Assembly: GCA_050258815.1 (NCBI GenBank)
Contig: JBLMZM010000242.1
Location: 4,197-68,196 of the forward strand
Origin: JAAXKN01 sp050258815
Lineage (GTDB): Bacteria > Bacteroidota > Ignavibacteria > Ignavibacteriales > SURF-24
Direction of reading: 5' to 3'
Length of the DNA: 64,000 bases
The position numbers and the translations under genes are program-made. How positions within the stretch are numbered: the first letter of the stretch is position 1; every line of letters starts with the position of its first letter. Positions 52,571 through 59,806 of this stretch are shown piece after piece. Under the pieces are notes generated by a model. That model was not told where the DNA came from, searched no databases, and saw only the letters and a program-made list of their open reading frames with translations.

Positions 52571-53788
52571 CTATTTTTCTTTTAACAGCTCATACATAAT
52601 GTCATTAATAATAACATTACCGACCAGGTTCATTTCCTTATCCACGATAGGGATAGCGAACAGGTTATATTTAGAGACTATTTTAATGAGCTCTTCGATC
52701 TCGTCTGTATCATACATAAAGACAAAGTCCTTATGCATTATGCTTTTCAGTGTGACTCCGGTTTCGGAGATGACGATATCCCTCAGGGATACTTTCCCGA
52801 TCAGCTTATTTTTCTGGTTTGTTATATAAATATAATTTGTTGATCCTTCCTCGGGTTTCTGTTCGCGCAGTATGCTGATGACCTGTTCGACCTTCACGTC
52901 GCTTTTGAAGGAGACAAATTCAGTACTCATAAGGCTGCCGACGGCTTTCTCGTCGTACTCCATGAGTTCCCTTACCTCATCGGAAGCTTCCTTTTCCATG
53001 TTATTAAGGAGCTCTTCGGCCTTATCCTTACTGAGTCCGTCCAGAATGTCGGCCACCTCATCGGCGGGCATTTCCTCAAGGATGTCAGCGGCCTTATCGG
53101 CAGAAAGGTTCTCCAGCATTTTGAGCTGTGTTTCCTCCTCCATTTCCTCCAGAACGTCGGCGCTGCGGGCCGTATCCAGGTGGGAGAAAATGATCATACC
53201 GGTCTTGGTATCAAAGTCCTCGATAATATCCGCCAGATCGGAGGGATGAAGCGTTGACAGTTTATTATAAGTTTTCGACAGAACTATATTCTCGTTGCCG
53301 GAAATTACGGTTTCGACGTCATTCCAGAGTATGAGTTTAGCCGGGACCTTAAAGCCCAGTTTCATGATAGGCTTAGCCACGCCGAGGCGTCTTAGCAGGC
53401 CTTCTGTACCGATATCCACGGCAACGACAAACAATCCCGAGGAAAGCAGCACCATTCTTATATCATTAACTCTTACCACCTTGCGGCCATTGACGTCGAT
53501 GATCTGCTTATCCATCACGTGTTTATTGAGCAGGATCAGGTCATCGATGTCGATTTCCTCAAATTTGCTGCAGACCAGGTGGTATCTGCCCTGTTGTTTA
53601 GTCAGGTTAATATAGTCCCATTTAATGAGTTTGAATCCGTCCTTGGTTTTAACGAGGGCGGCCCTGACGCGGGGGTTCCTGATGTCATTAGTAACAGCCA
53701 GATCCTTCAGCTTACCTATGATCTGGTAATCTTTAGAAAAGATATTATTATTTAAGATTCGGCTAAAATCAAAGTTTATAAATTGCAT
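52571..53788 (-). CDS. Free-standing MgtE-type sensor: PRC-barrel, MgtE_N and CBS domains without a channel
   Basis: The 405 residues comprise an N-terminal part with PRC-barrel-like repeats (about 1-165; KLKDLAVTNDI), an MgtE N-domain superhelix (about 175-280; HPSDLADIIEDFD, KAADILEEMPADEVADILDGL) and two CBS motifs (about 285-405; VGSLMSTEFVSFKSDVKVEQVI, LKSIMHKDFVFMYDTDEIEEL). In MgtE these domains bind Mg2+ and gate a C-terminal membrane channel, which is absent here. The next gene is an Nramp-related transporter, the likely gated partner. AGGAGGAGTTC precedes the ATG. Confidence 0.88.
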   Translation of the reverse strand: MQFINFDFSRILNNNIFSKDYQIIGKLKDLAVTNDIRNPRVRAALVKTKDGFKLIKWDYINLTKQQGRYHLVCSKFEEIDIDDLILLNKHVMDKQIIDVNGRKVVRVNDIRMVLLSSGLFVVAVDIGTEGLLRRLGVAKPIMKLGFKVPAKLILWNDVETVISGNENIVLSKTYNKLSTLHPSDLADIIEDFDTKTGMIIFSHLDTARSADVLEEMEEETQLKMLENLSADKAADILEEMPADEVADILDGLSKDKAEELLNNMEKEASDEVRELMEYDEKAVGSLMSTEFVSFKSDVKVEQVISILREQKPEEGSTNYIYITNQKNKLIGKVSLRDIVISETGVTLKSIMHKDFVFMYDTDEIEELIKIVSKYNLFAIPIVDKEMNLVGNVIINDIMYELLKEK

Positions 53789-54484
53789 GAACTCCTCCTG
53801 GCTGGAGTTAAAGTTTTAAAAATATTCCTGCCGCCCAAGAGCAACAGATGCAGGATATCAGGGTACAGAACAAATATTCAGCCCATTTACAGGCCGCAGC
53901 CATAAAAAAAGTTATAGCGGTCCATAAAAAGTCTTCACATTTACCAGGTGAATTTAACAGGGATATACGTAGTTTGCATACAGCGGCGATAATGGGTATT
54001 ACATTGCTGCACCGAATTGAAAGTTACAGTTTTAATGATTTTCAATTCCACAAACTTCTGTGAGAAGCAGACCTCGGGAGCTTTAAACTGAAGGAAAAAG
54101 GGAAAAAATCAGCCTCAAACCCGGAGATTGTACTTCCCTGGTATTTCGGGATAAATTCTTCGAGTTAAATAAGCAGCGCTTATCACCGCCAGAATCGTCC
54201 ACAGTACTCCTCTGTTTGTTGCTGAATTCTAATTTCTTATTGTAATTTTACTTAAAATTATAAGCTTTGTCAACCTTTTTCTAAGTGAGGAGCCAATTAA
54301 TTTCAGATGTGGTGTAATTAAAAAAGTCTTTAGCAGAGGGAGGCGGTTTAATTTAAGGATTTCGGCGCAATTAACGTTAACAATTAAAAAGAGGGTCATT
54401 TTTGGTGATGATTTTTAAACAAAATACTTGTTAATTTGACAATAGTAATGACTAAAATTTTTTGATAAATTTTTAAAAATCCAC
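53789..54484. other. Long intergenic region, no gene supported
   Basis: About 700 bp between the MgtE-like gene and tRNA-Asn. I see the 5' region of the minus-strand operon, a 9-bp inverted repeat (GAATTGAAA 54014-54022 with TTTCAATTC 54040-54048) and A/T-rich sequence from 54230 on. A 71-codon open frame (53848-54063) has no gene-like features. No riboswitch consensus for Mg2+ is recognisable. Confidence 0.5.
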
Positions 54485-54515
54485 TTGACAAATATGCCGT
54501 TATTGCATATTTTTA
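54485..54515 (+). promoter_or_regulatory. Probable promoter of tRNA-Asn
   Basis: TTGACA begins at 54485, and TATTTTTA at 54508-54515 lies 20 nt after the TTG, close to the Bacteroidota -33/-7 pattern. The mature tRNA starts 17 nt downstream. Confidence 0.5.
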
Positions 54516-54531
54516 GAACTCAAATTTTGAT

Positions 54532-54599
<68 letters not shown>

Positions 54600-54606
<7 letters not shown>

Positions 54607-54646
54607 TTTAAGCCCAGAATGCCATCTGGGCTTTTTCCTTTTTAAA
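54600..54646 (+). repeat. tRNA-Asn 3' end plus terminator, repeat copy 1
   Basis: The 47 nt from the last acceptor bases of tRNA-Asn through its terminator are matched at 55457-55503 with a single mismatch. It is followed at 54647-54697 by a decayed tRNA-like stretch (GGCAGAGTATTGGCTATTA compared with GGCAGAGCATTCGGCTGTTA in the tRNA). Confidence 0.85.
54610..54646 (+). terminator. Terminator of tRNA-Asn
   Basis: AAGCCCAGA (54610-54618) pairs with TCTGGGCTT (54625-54633), followed by TTTCCTTTTT. The same hairpin recurs after the downstream repeat copy at 55457. Confidence 0.85.
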
Positions 54647-54704
54647 CGGCAGAGTATTGGCTATTATCCCCAAAGCTTTAGGAATGCAAGTCCCGCCCCT
54701 TCCT

Positions 54705-54741
54705 TTTGATATGAAAGTTTTGTATAAATTAAGTATCTTAG
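54705..54741 (+). repeat. 37-nt upstream block shared with the methyltransferase gene, copy 1
   Basis: This block starts TTTGATATG and ends AAATTAAGTATCTTAG. It matches 56434-56470 at 32 of 37 positions. It lies upstream of the MNT gene, and the other copy is upstream of the methyltransferase gene, so it may be a shared promoter or recombination site. Confidence 0.75.
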
Positions 54742-54761
54742 GTTAGTCCATACAAATTACC

Positions 54762-55073
54762 ATGCAAAAAAAACGGGATAAGTATATGAATCTAAATGAA
54801 TTAAGACAGAAAAGGGAGCGCATTTTGCAGATAGCATCTCTTCACGGGGCAAAGGATCTCAGGATTTTTGGATCAATTGCACGAAATGAGCAGAATGAAA
54901 GCAGCGACATAGATCTTTTGGTCAAAATGGAAAAAGGGACAACCTTATTAAAGCATATATCTCTGGTCCATGCTCTTGAGGAGGAATTAGGGACAAAAGT
55001 TGACGTTGTCTCAGAAAATGCGATTAAAGGCAGAATTAAAGAAAATATCCTGCGTGAGGTAGTTCAGCTTTGA
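54762..55073 (+). CDS. MNT-type nucleotidyltransferase antitoxin
   Basis: A minimal nucleotidyltransferase with GS(x)10 D-x-D: IFGSIARNEQNESSDIDLLV, and a later acidic strand KVDVVSE. MNT proteins form type VII toxin-antitoxin modules with HEPN ribonucleases; some AMPylate the HEPN partner to neutralise it. It overlaps the HEPN gene by 4 bp. Start at ATG 54762 or, more economically, ATG 54786 (MNLNELRQK). It sits directly downstream of tRNA-Asn, between repeat copies 1 and 2, which suggests acquisition as a cassette. Confidence 0.88.
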   Translation: MQKKRDKYMNLNELRQKRERILQIASLHGAKDLRIFGSIARNEQNESSDIDLLVKMEKGTTLLKHISLVHALEEELGTKVDVVSENAIKGRIKENILREVVQL

Positions 55074-55411
55074 GAAATGATACTGAATGGCTTAAAGATA
55101 TTCTGGATGAAATTGGGCTGATAGAAAAGTATTCAGTTCAAGGGGAGAAAGTCTTTCAGAAAGATGAATTAATTCAAACCTGGATGGTTCATCATCTGCA
55201 GATCATTGGAGAAGCCGCCGGCAAATTATCCGAACACCTAAGACAAAAATATTCCTCAATTCAATGGAGAGATATTATTTCAATGCGAAATTTTATTGTT
55301 CATCAGTATTTTGGAGTTGACCTGGAGGAAATTTGGAATACTGTCATATATGATATTCCGGTTCTGAAGAATAATATCATTCAGATCCTAAAGGATGCCG
55401 ATAATTCTTAG
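55070..55411 (+). CDS. HEPN-domain (DUF86) toxin
   Basis: A helical HEPN protein of 113 residues. The ribonuclease signature Rx4H is visible as RNFIVHQYFG, preceded by WRDIISM. It is paired with the MNT gene, overlapping its stop codon, and starts with TTG 55070 (MRNDTEWLKDIL). DUF86 proteins are RNases held inactive by their MNT partner and are linked to phage defence or plasmid/island maintenance. Confidence 0.88.
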   Translation: MRNDTEWLKDILDEIGLIEKYSVQGEKVFQKDELIQTWMVHHLQIIGEAAGKLSEHLRQKYSSIQWRDIISMRNFIVHQYFGVDLEEIWNTVIYDIPVLKNNIIQILKDADNS

Positions 55412-55456
55412 TATTTGAATTTTCAAGAAAATAAGTTCGAACTTCCCTCAGCCAGT

Positions 55457-55503
55457 GGAGCCATTTAAGCCCAGAATGCCATCTGGGCTTTTTTCTTTTT
55501 AAA
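55457..55503 (+). repeat. tRNA-Asn 3' end plus terminator, repeat copy 2
   Basis: 46 of 47 positions are identical to 54600-54646, including the terminator hairpin, but there is no tRNA body upstream. A tRNA-like decayed stretch follows (about 55504-55560, with GTGCATTCTGCCGTTATTA). Together with copy 1 it flanks the MNT/HEPN pair as a direct repeat. Confidence 0.88.
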
Positions 55504-55561
55504 GACGACTGTGCATTCTGCCGTTATTAAGAAATCCTTTGGGATGCGGGTTTACGGGAGC

Positions 55562-55600
55562 TGATAAAAAGGAAATCCCGATCTGACACAGGCCGGGATT
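55562..55600 (-). terminator. Probable terminator of the DUF4256 gene
   Basis: AATCCCG (55574-55580) pairs with CGGGATT (55594-55600). On the minus strand the stem is followed by TCCTTTTT. It lies about 60 bp after the DUF4256 stop codon. Confidence 0.6.
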
Positions 55601-55658
55601 ATTGTTTTAATAGACTTGCATGCTGATTACTTCCAGGTGGTCCGCCTTAAAATTCAAT

Positions 55659-56234
55659 TTATACCCTTAGCGAGCCACGGAATCCCCTGACTGCATAGTA
55701 GGATTCTGCACCGTTGTGATAAACAAAGACATGGTCGTAGCGGCGGTCACAATAGAGGGCACCGCCAAGTTTTCTAATTTCAGGCTGTGTTTTTACCCAG
55801 CTCGAAGTTTTAGTATCGAAGTTTCCCAGCTTCTGCAGCTCCCGGTATTGTTCTTCAGTTAAAAGCTCAATCCCCATGGCAGCTGCCATATCAGTAGCAC
55901 TATTTTCTGGTTTATGTTCTTTCCTTGACTCCAGCGCTTCACGGTCGTAACAAAGACTTCTGCGGCCTTTGGGACTTTCTGCTGAGCAGTCATAAAAAAT
56001 GTATTCGCCGGTATTTTTATCATGACCAATAACATCCGGTTCACCGCCGGTTCTTTCCATTTCATTGAGTGACTGCATTTTTTTACCATTAGCTTCCAGC
56101 CTGGCTTGTACTTCAGCCCATTCAATACCATTGTGGCGGTTCATGTTTTTCTCAAAACGGGCTTTCAGGGTCTCCAGTAGTTTTTCGCGTTGTTCCGGCG
56201 ACAACTCATTTTTATCGATATTAATATTGTCCAT
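55659..56234 (-). CDS. DUF4256 protein
   Basis: A soluble 191-residue protein. It reads like the DUF4256 family: helix-rich N-terminus, then EMERTGGEPDVIGHDKNTGEYIFYDCSAESPKGRRSLCYDREALE, and GGALYCDRRYDHVFVYHNGAESYYAVRGFRG. The function is unknown. It is on the opposite strand to its neighbours, within the tRNA-Asn accessory region. Confidence 0.82.
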   Translation of the reverse strand: MDNINIDKNELSPEQREKLLETLKARFEKNMNRHNGIEWAEVQARLEANGKKMQSLNEMERTGGEPDVIGHDKNTGEYIFYDCSAESPKGRRSLCYDREALESRKEHKPENSATDMAAAMGIELLTEEQYRELQKLGNFDTKTSSWVKTQPEIRKLGGALYCDRRYDHVFVYHNGAESYYAVRGFRGSLRV

Positions 56235-56368
56235 ACTTTTATATTACCATGTTGAAGAGGTATTATTTATGGTACAAAAACTACTTTTAAAATTCAATTA
56301 TGCTGCCGAGAGTATTTGCAGTTTGAGCTGAATCAAGATGTCTTTTGGTTAGGCAAAACAGGTGTGCG

Positions 56369-56398
56369 CTTCCCCCGGCCAGCGGAGCACCAAAAGCC
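56369..56398 (+). repeat. Diverged copy of the repeat (copy 4)
   Basis: Aligned without gaps to 55442-55471 it shares 22 of 30 positions, including CTTCCC, GCCAG, GGAGC and AAGCC. It lies just upstream of the second 37-nt block. This is weaker evidence than for copies 1 and 2. Confidence 0.5.
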
Positions 56399-56433
56399 TG
56401 AGGTTTTCCCTGTGTAAGTTCCGAATTTTTTGC

Positions 56434-56470
56434 TTTGATATGTTAGTTTGGCAAAAATTAAGTATCTTAG
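56434..56470 (+). repeat. 37-nt upstream block, copy 2
   Basis: Matches 54705-54741 at 32 of 37 positions, including a perfect 16-nt end (AAATTAAGTATCTTAG). It overlaps the annotated TTG start of the methyltransferase, which favours the later GTG 56514 as the true start. Confidence 0.75.
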
Positions 56471-56513
56471 TCAAATTAGCAGACGCAGTAATCTTAAAAA
56501 CAACGAGCAGAAT

Positions 56514-57371
56514 GTGGAACAAAATAATAAAATCACAGAACCGGATAACACAGCTATAAGAACAGCTTTATGGCGGGCTCTACACGTTCAAACCGATGCA
56601 AGGCCTCATATAATTGAAGATGAAATTGGGTTAAAACTCATAGCACCTGAGGAAGAGTGGCGGCAGCGTCCCGATATGGACCCGCATTTCTTAAGGCGTT
56701 TGCGGGCATCCATAGTTGCCCGTGCACGCTTTGTTGAGGATTTACTTATCGAACAGAGCACACAAGGTATCGGTCAGTATGTTATTCTTGGTGCAGGGCT
56801 TGACACCTTTGCTCAGCGCAGACCTGAAATTGCTTCAAAATTTCAAATATATGAAATTGACCAGCCCGGAACTCAAATATGGAAACAACGACGATTAATT
56901 GAACTTGGCTTTGGCATACCAGAATGGCTGCATTTTGTCTCTGTAGATTTTGAAATTTCTTCATGGTGGGAACAGCTGTTAAAAGCAGGATTTGACATCA
57001 GCAAACCTGTATTTATTAGCTGCACAGGAGTCAGTTTGTACCTGACAAAAGCTGCAATTACTTCAACGCTAAATCAAATTACGGAACTTGCGGCAGGTTC
57101 AAGACTAGCTATGGCATTTTATTTGCCGCTGGAACTTCTTGATGAAGAAGATAAACAATTACAACAAATTTCAGAGAAAGGCGCCCGGGCGGCTGGCACA
57201 CCTTTCATAAGTTTTTTCGCACCAGATGAAATATTGGCTTTAGCTCAGGAAGCTGGTTTTAGAAATTTTGCAACAATATCTTCAAAAGATCTTGCTAAAC
57301 GATATTTTGCTGGCAGAACAGATAACCTCAGTCCTGCAAGTGGGGAGGAATTCTTGTTGGCAACAATTTAA
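56514..57371 (+). CDS. Class I SAM methyltransferase, leucine-carboxyl-methyltransferase-like
   Basis: From GTG 56514 the protein has 285 residues. An open frame continues to TTG 56448 but runs through the shared 37-nt block. ARARFVEDLL, YVILGAGLDTFAQRRPE (SAM motif I), YEIDQP, HFVSVDFEISSWW and VFISCTGVSLYLTKAAI match the LCM/PPM1-like bacterial methyltransferases, many of which act on small molecules or polyketides. The substrate is unknown. It sits inside the tRNA-Asn accessory region. Confidence 0.83.
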   Translation: MEQNNKITEPDNTAIRTALWRALHVQTDARPHIIEDEIGLKLIAPEEEWRQRPDMDPHFLRRLRASIVARARFVEDLLIEQSTQGIGQYVILGAGLDTFAQRRPEIASKFQIYEIDQPGTQIWKQRRLIELGFGIPEWLHFVSVDFEISSWWEQLLKAGFDISKPVFISCTGVSLYLTKAAITSTLNQITELAAGSRLAMAFYLPLELLDEEDKQLQQISEKGARAAGTPFISFFAPDEILALAQEAGFRNFATISSKDLAKRYFAGRTDNLSPASGEEFLLATI

Positions 57372-57442
57372 CCGGTCGATTGCATTTGGGCAATTTTCTC
57401 AGGACCTTGAGCTATTTCTCCGCCTTCAGAAGATGCAGTTAA

Positions 57443-58681
57443 TTAATACTTATTTAACTCATTGAGTGCGGCATCAATTTCCGGATCCTTTCCCGAATAG
57501 AAATTCTCAGAATTTACCCGGACTTCAATTTCCGGAGAAATAAATATCCTGCTATCATTTGCACTTACAGGTTGGTTGTATCCTGATGATATACTTCCTC
57601 GCAGGCCTGAAAATGGCAGTTTGAACTGACGTTCATTTCCATAATGGTTTGGCTTTGACCCTGTTTTCTCACCGACAAAAAAAGCACTGGTCCATTGATC
57701 AATTCTTGTTGCAAACGTCTGCGCTGCGGAGAATGTCATTCTACTAACCAATACGGCTATTTTGCCCCCTTCAACATCAAATGCAACACAAGTCTTGAAT
57801 AGTTCGTCTGCTTTCGATGCTTCCCCACCATTATTGTACCTTAAATCAAGAACCATCTTCTTATATGGTTTTAGTAATTTTCTTAATTCCTTACCAAATT
57901 CTTCCAGCGTTTTTTGTGAAGTATCATTCATTGAATTTACGGCAACGTATAACACATCCGGCCTGATTTCTTCAACTCTGAAATTGTCATTCCTATGCAT
58001 TAGATAGGCTGGGGCGATTTCATTTAGGGGTGGTATAAGTTTAATTTCAATTTTTTCCGGATCAACTGGTTTTGCTGTGAAAGAATACTTTACATTATTT
58101 CCAAAGACTATAGTTGCTGAATCCCGATTCTTTATCGCTCCTGCTGCCATCAAAAAGTCTGTTAATGTACAATAAAAAGGAGCAGCCCAGAGAAATTGTT
58201 GATTATTATCGTGACTTATATATGGTGTAAGGTTCAGTAAAAGTTCATCCACCTTTAAGCTTCCGATGCTCAAAACTTTTTGTCCAATTAGTTGCCTTTG
58301 GGGGGCATCAATGACAAACAACCCGTCATCAAATAGCCAGAACATCAGCGGAATCCGGAGAAGAGTTCCCTTTTTCATTCCGAATGGGTAGAGTATTGTA
58401 TGTCCATCACCAACAGATGCGAGTAGTTTTTGGAGTTCAACAACAATTTGGGTATCTGTAAGAGATCCTATTTTTAGTCTTAAGTTAGCTTTTGCACTGT
58501 TTAATTCTGCTTGTAAACCGCAATCCCTGTATCGGGGATGTATTTGAATTATTTTTTCAACGAGGTAATCTATATCACTCTGCCAGGAAGCGATTGAATC
58601 GGCTGGCATTCTGGGTTGTCCTTCAATTCGGGACCCCATTACTGCAATTACGGAAATAATTATAAAAGCAAATTTTTTCAT
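57443..58681 (-). CDS. Secreted S41-family peptidase
   Basis: A signal peptide (about 1-21) precedes a 412-residue protein. The C-terminal half has the tail-specific protease core: MVLDLRYNNGG, AVLVSRMTFSAAQTFATRI with the catalytic Ser, and FVGEKTGSKPNHYG. An N-terminal helical domain resembles SVGDGHTILYP of the CPBP/tricorn-like S41 group. No PDZ domain is evident. It is convergent with the methyltransferase gene and lies in the accessory region. Confidence 0.85.
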   Translation of the reverse strand: MKKFAFIIISVIAVMGSRIEGQPRMPADSIASWQSDIDYLVEKIIQIHPRYRDCGLQAELNSAKANLRLKIGSLTDTQIVVELQKLLASVGDGHTILYPFGMKKGTLLRIPLMFWLFDDGLFVIDAPQRQLIGQKVLSIGSLKVDELLLNLTPYISHDNNQQFLWAAPFYCTLTDFLMAAGAIKNRDSATIVFGNNVKYSFTAKPVDPEKIEIKLIPPLNEIAPAYLMHRNDNFRVEEIRPDVLYVAVNSMNDTSQKTLEEFGKELRKLLKPYKKMVLDLRYNNGGEASKADELFKTCVAFDVEGGKIAVLVSRMTFSAAQTFATRIDQWTSAFFVGEKTGSKPNHYGNERQFKLPFSGLRGSISSGYNQPVSANDSRIFISPEIEVRVNSENFYSGKDPEIDAALNELNKY

Positions 58682-59263
58682 TTTATGTTATTTCTTCTTA
58701 AGCTAAGTTATTGTTAATTCATTACGATTTGTCTTTCTTATTATAACAACTAGAATATTGTAAAGTATTTTCATCGTATAATGACAATTGGACGAATAAC
58801 TATTCTAAAAGTTGCAAGGCACCATTTTGCTTTTCTGTAAAATGGAAATCCTGGTGACAGCATTAAAATTTAAGTTTTAATGAAAGTGAACTCTGTAATT
58901 AGAATTGTTAATTAAACAGGCTCTGATTAATTTCAATTTGCGGAGCCATTTAAGCCTGGAGTCACATTTCATGGCTTCCACTTTTAAATAGGGCCGAAGA
59001 GAGCAGCGGACAGTTTTAGCGCAAGCTTCCGGGATGCAGGGGCCTGTTCAGCGGAGCGATGAAACTCCTGAGATCCTCCTCTGAGGCTTTTATGTTTTAT
59101 ACTATTGTATCACATAAATCACAATCAAAGGGACGGCCAAATGAAAACAGGGGATTTATTGTGATGCACCATTGTGGACTTTTTCCGGGAACAGAATTCC
59201 TATTCTGTTTTCATACAGAAAGGGTTTTTAGAAGGGGTAATTCTCCGACACATAGCAAGAACC
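58682..59263. other. Intergenic region with tRNA-like remnants
   Basis: About 580 bp without a supported gene. It contains repeat copy 3 (58940-58956), then a tRNA-like stretch at about 58990-59057 (GGGATGCAGG then GCGGAGC, compared with GGGTTGCAGG and GCGGAGC in tRNA-Asn). A 7-bp hairpin (ACAGAAT/ATTCTGT, 59191-59208) precedes the end of the cupin gene. Confidence 0.55.
58940..58956 (+). repeat. tRNA-Asn 3' end, repeat copy 3
   Basis: 17 exact bases (GCGGAGCCATTTAAGCC) match 54598-54614. The terminator part beyond them has diverged. It marks the right side of the accessory region that begins at tRNA-Asn. Confidence 0.75.
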
Positions 59264-59656
59264 TTATTCAGTAGTTCTACCGTCAAAGTGTTCTTTGTCA
59301 GTTTCCGCATCCATGCGGGTATGGTGGACAACGCCATCCCGGTGATTCGGCGGTGAATAAATCGTATAAAGCTTCAGTGGAATACTGCCGGTATTGATTA
59401 TATTGTGATTCATTCCGGCAGGAACGAGTACGGCGAAGCCCGGGCTGATTACTGTGTGAACGCCATTGAGAATGGCCTCTCCTGTGCCTTCCTCTATGCG
59501 AAAGAACTGATCAAGCTTGTGAACTTCCGCTCCGATTTCCTCTTTGGGCTTTAATGCCATGACAACAAGCTGACAGTTTTTGGCCGTATAAAGCACTGAT
59601 CGAAATTCTTCGTTCCTGACTGCCACATCCTCAATATTTTGTACATAGCCTTTCAT
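59264..59656 (-). CDS. Cupin-domain protein
   Basis: A 130-residue single-domain cupin. Motif 1 is EIGAEVHKLDQFFRIEEGTG and motif 2 PGFAVLVPAGMNHNIINTG; the His and Glu residues can bind a metal. Small stand-alone cupins of this type are often isomerases, dioxygenases or regulators, and the specific function is unknown. GGAGGAA precedes the ATG. Confidence 0.83.
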   Translation of the reverse strand: MKGYVQNIEDVAVRNEEFRSVLYTAKNCQLVVMALKPKEEIGAEVHKLDQFFRIEEGTGEAILNGVHTVISPGFAVLVPAGMNHNIINTGSIPLKLYTIYSPPNHRDGVVHHTRMDAETDKEHFDGRTTE

Positions 59657-59806
59657 AGCAATTCCTCCGCTGATATTTCTGCAACAATGATTGATAAAAC
59701 CACAGATCCGGAAAGCATTTACTAAAATGCCATTATATTAACTATAACTTAAGATAAAAATTTTAGGCTGTGAATATAGTCAATAAATATTCAATTTATC
59801 CTGCTG

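Noticed and set aside
53789..53990. Possible Mg2+ riboswitch (M-box) upstream of the MgtE-like/Nramp operon
   Set aside because: I looked for the conserved M-box core on the minus strand and did not see it; only small local hairpins are present.
53848..54063. A 71-codon open frame in the long gap after the MgtE-like gene
   Set aside because: No recognisable domain, no ribosome-binding site, and it overlaps the 5' region of the minus-strand operon; probably a chance open frame.
59059..59356. Two short overlapping plus-strand open frames (60 and 71 codons) before the cupin gene
   Set aside because: They overlap the tRNA-like remnants and the cupin gene's 3' end and show no protein-like composition.
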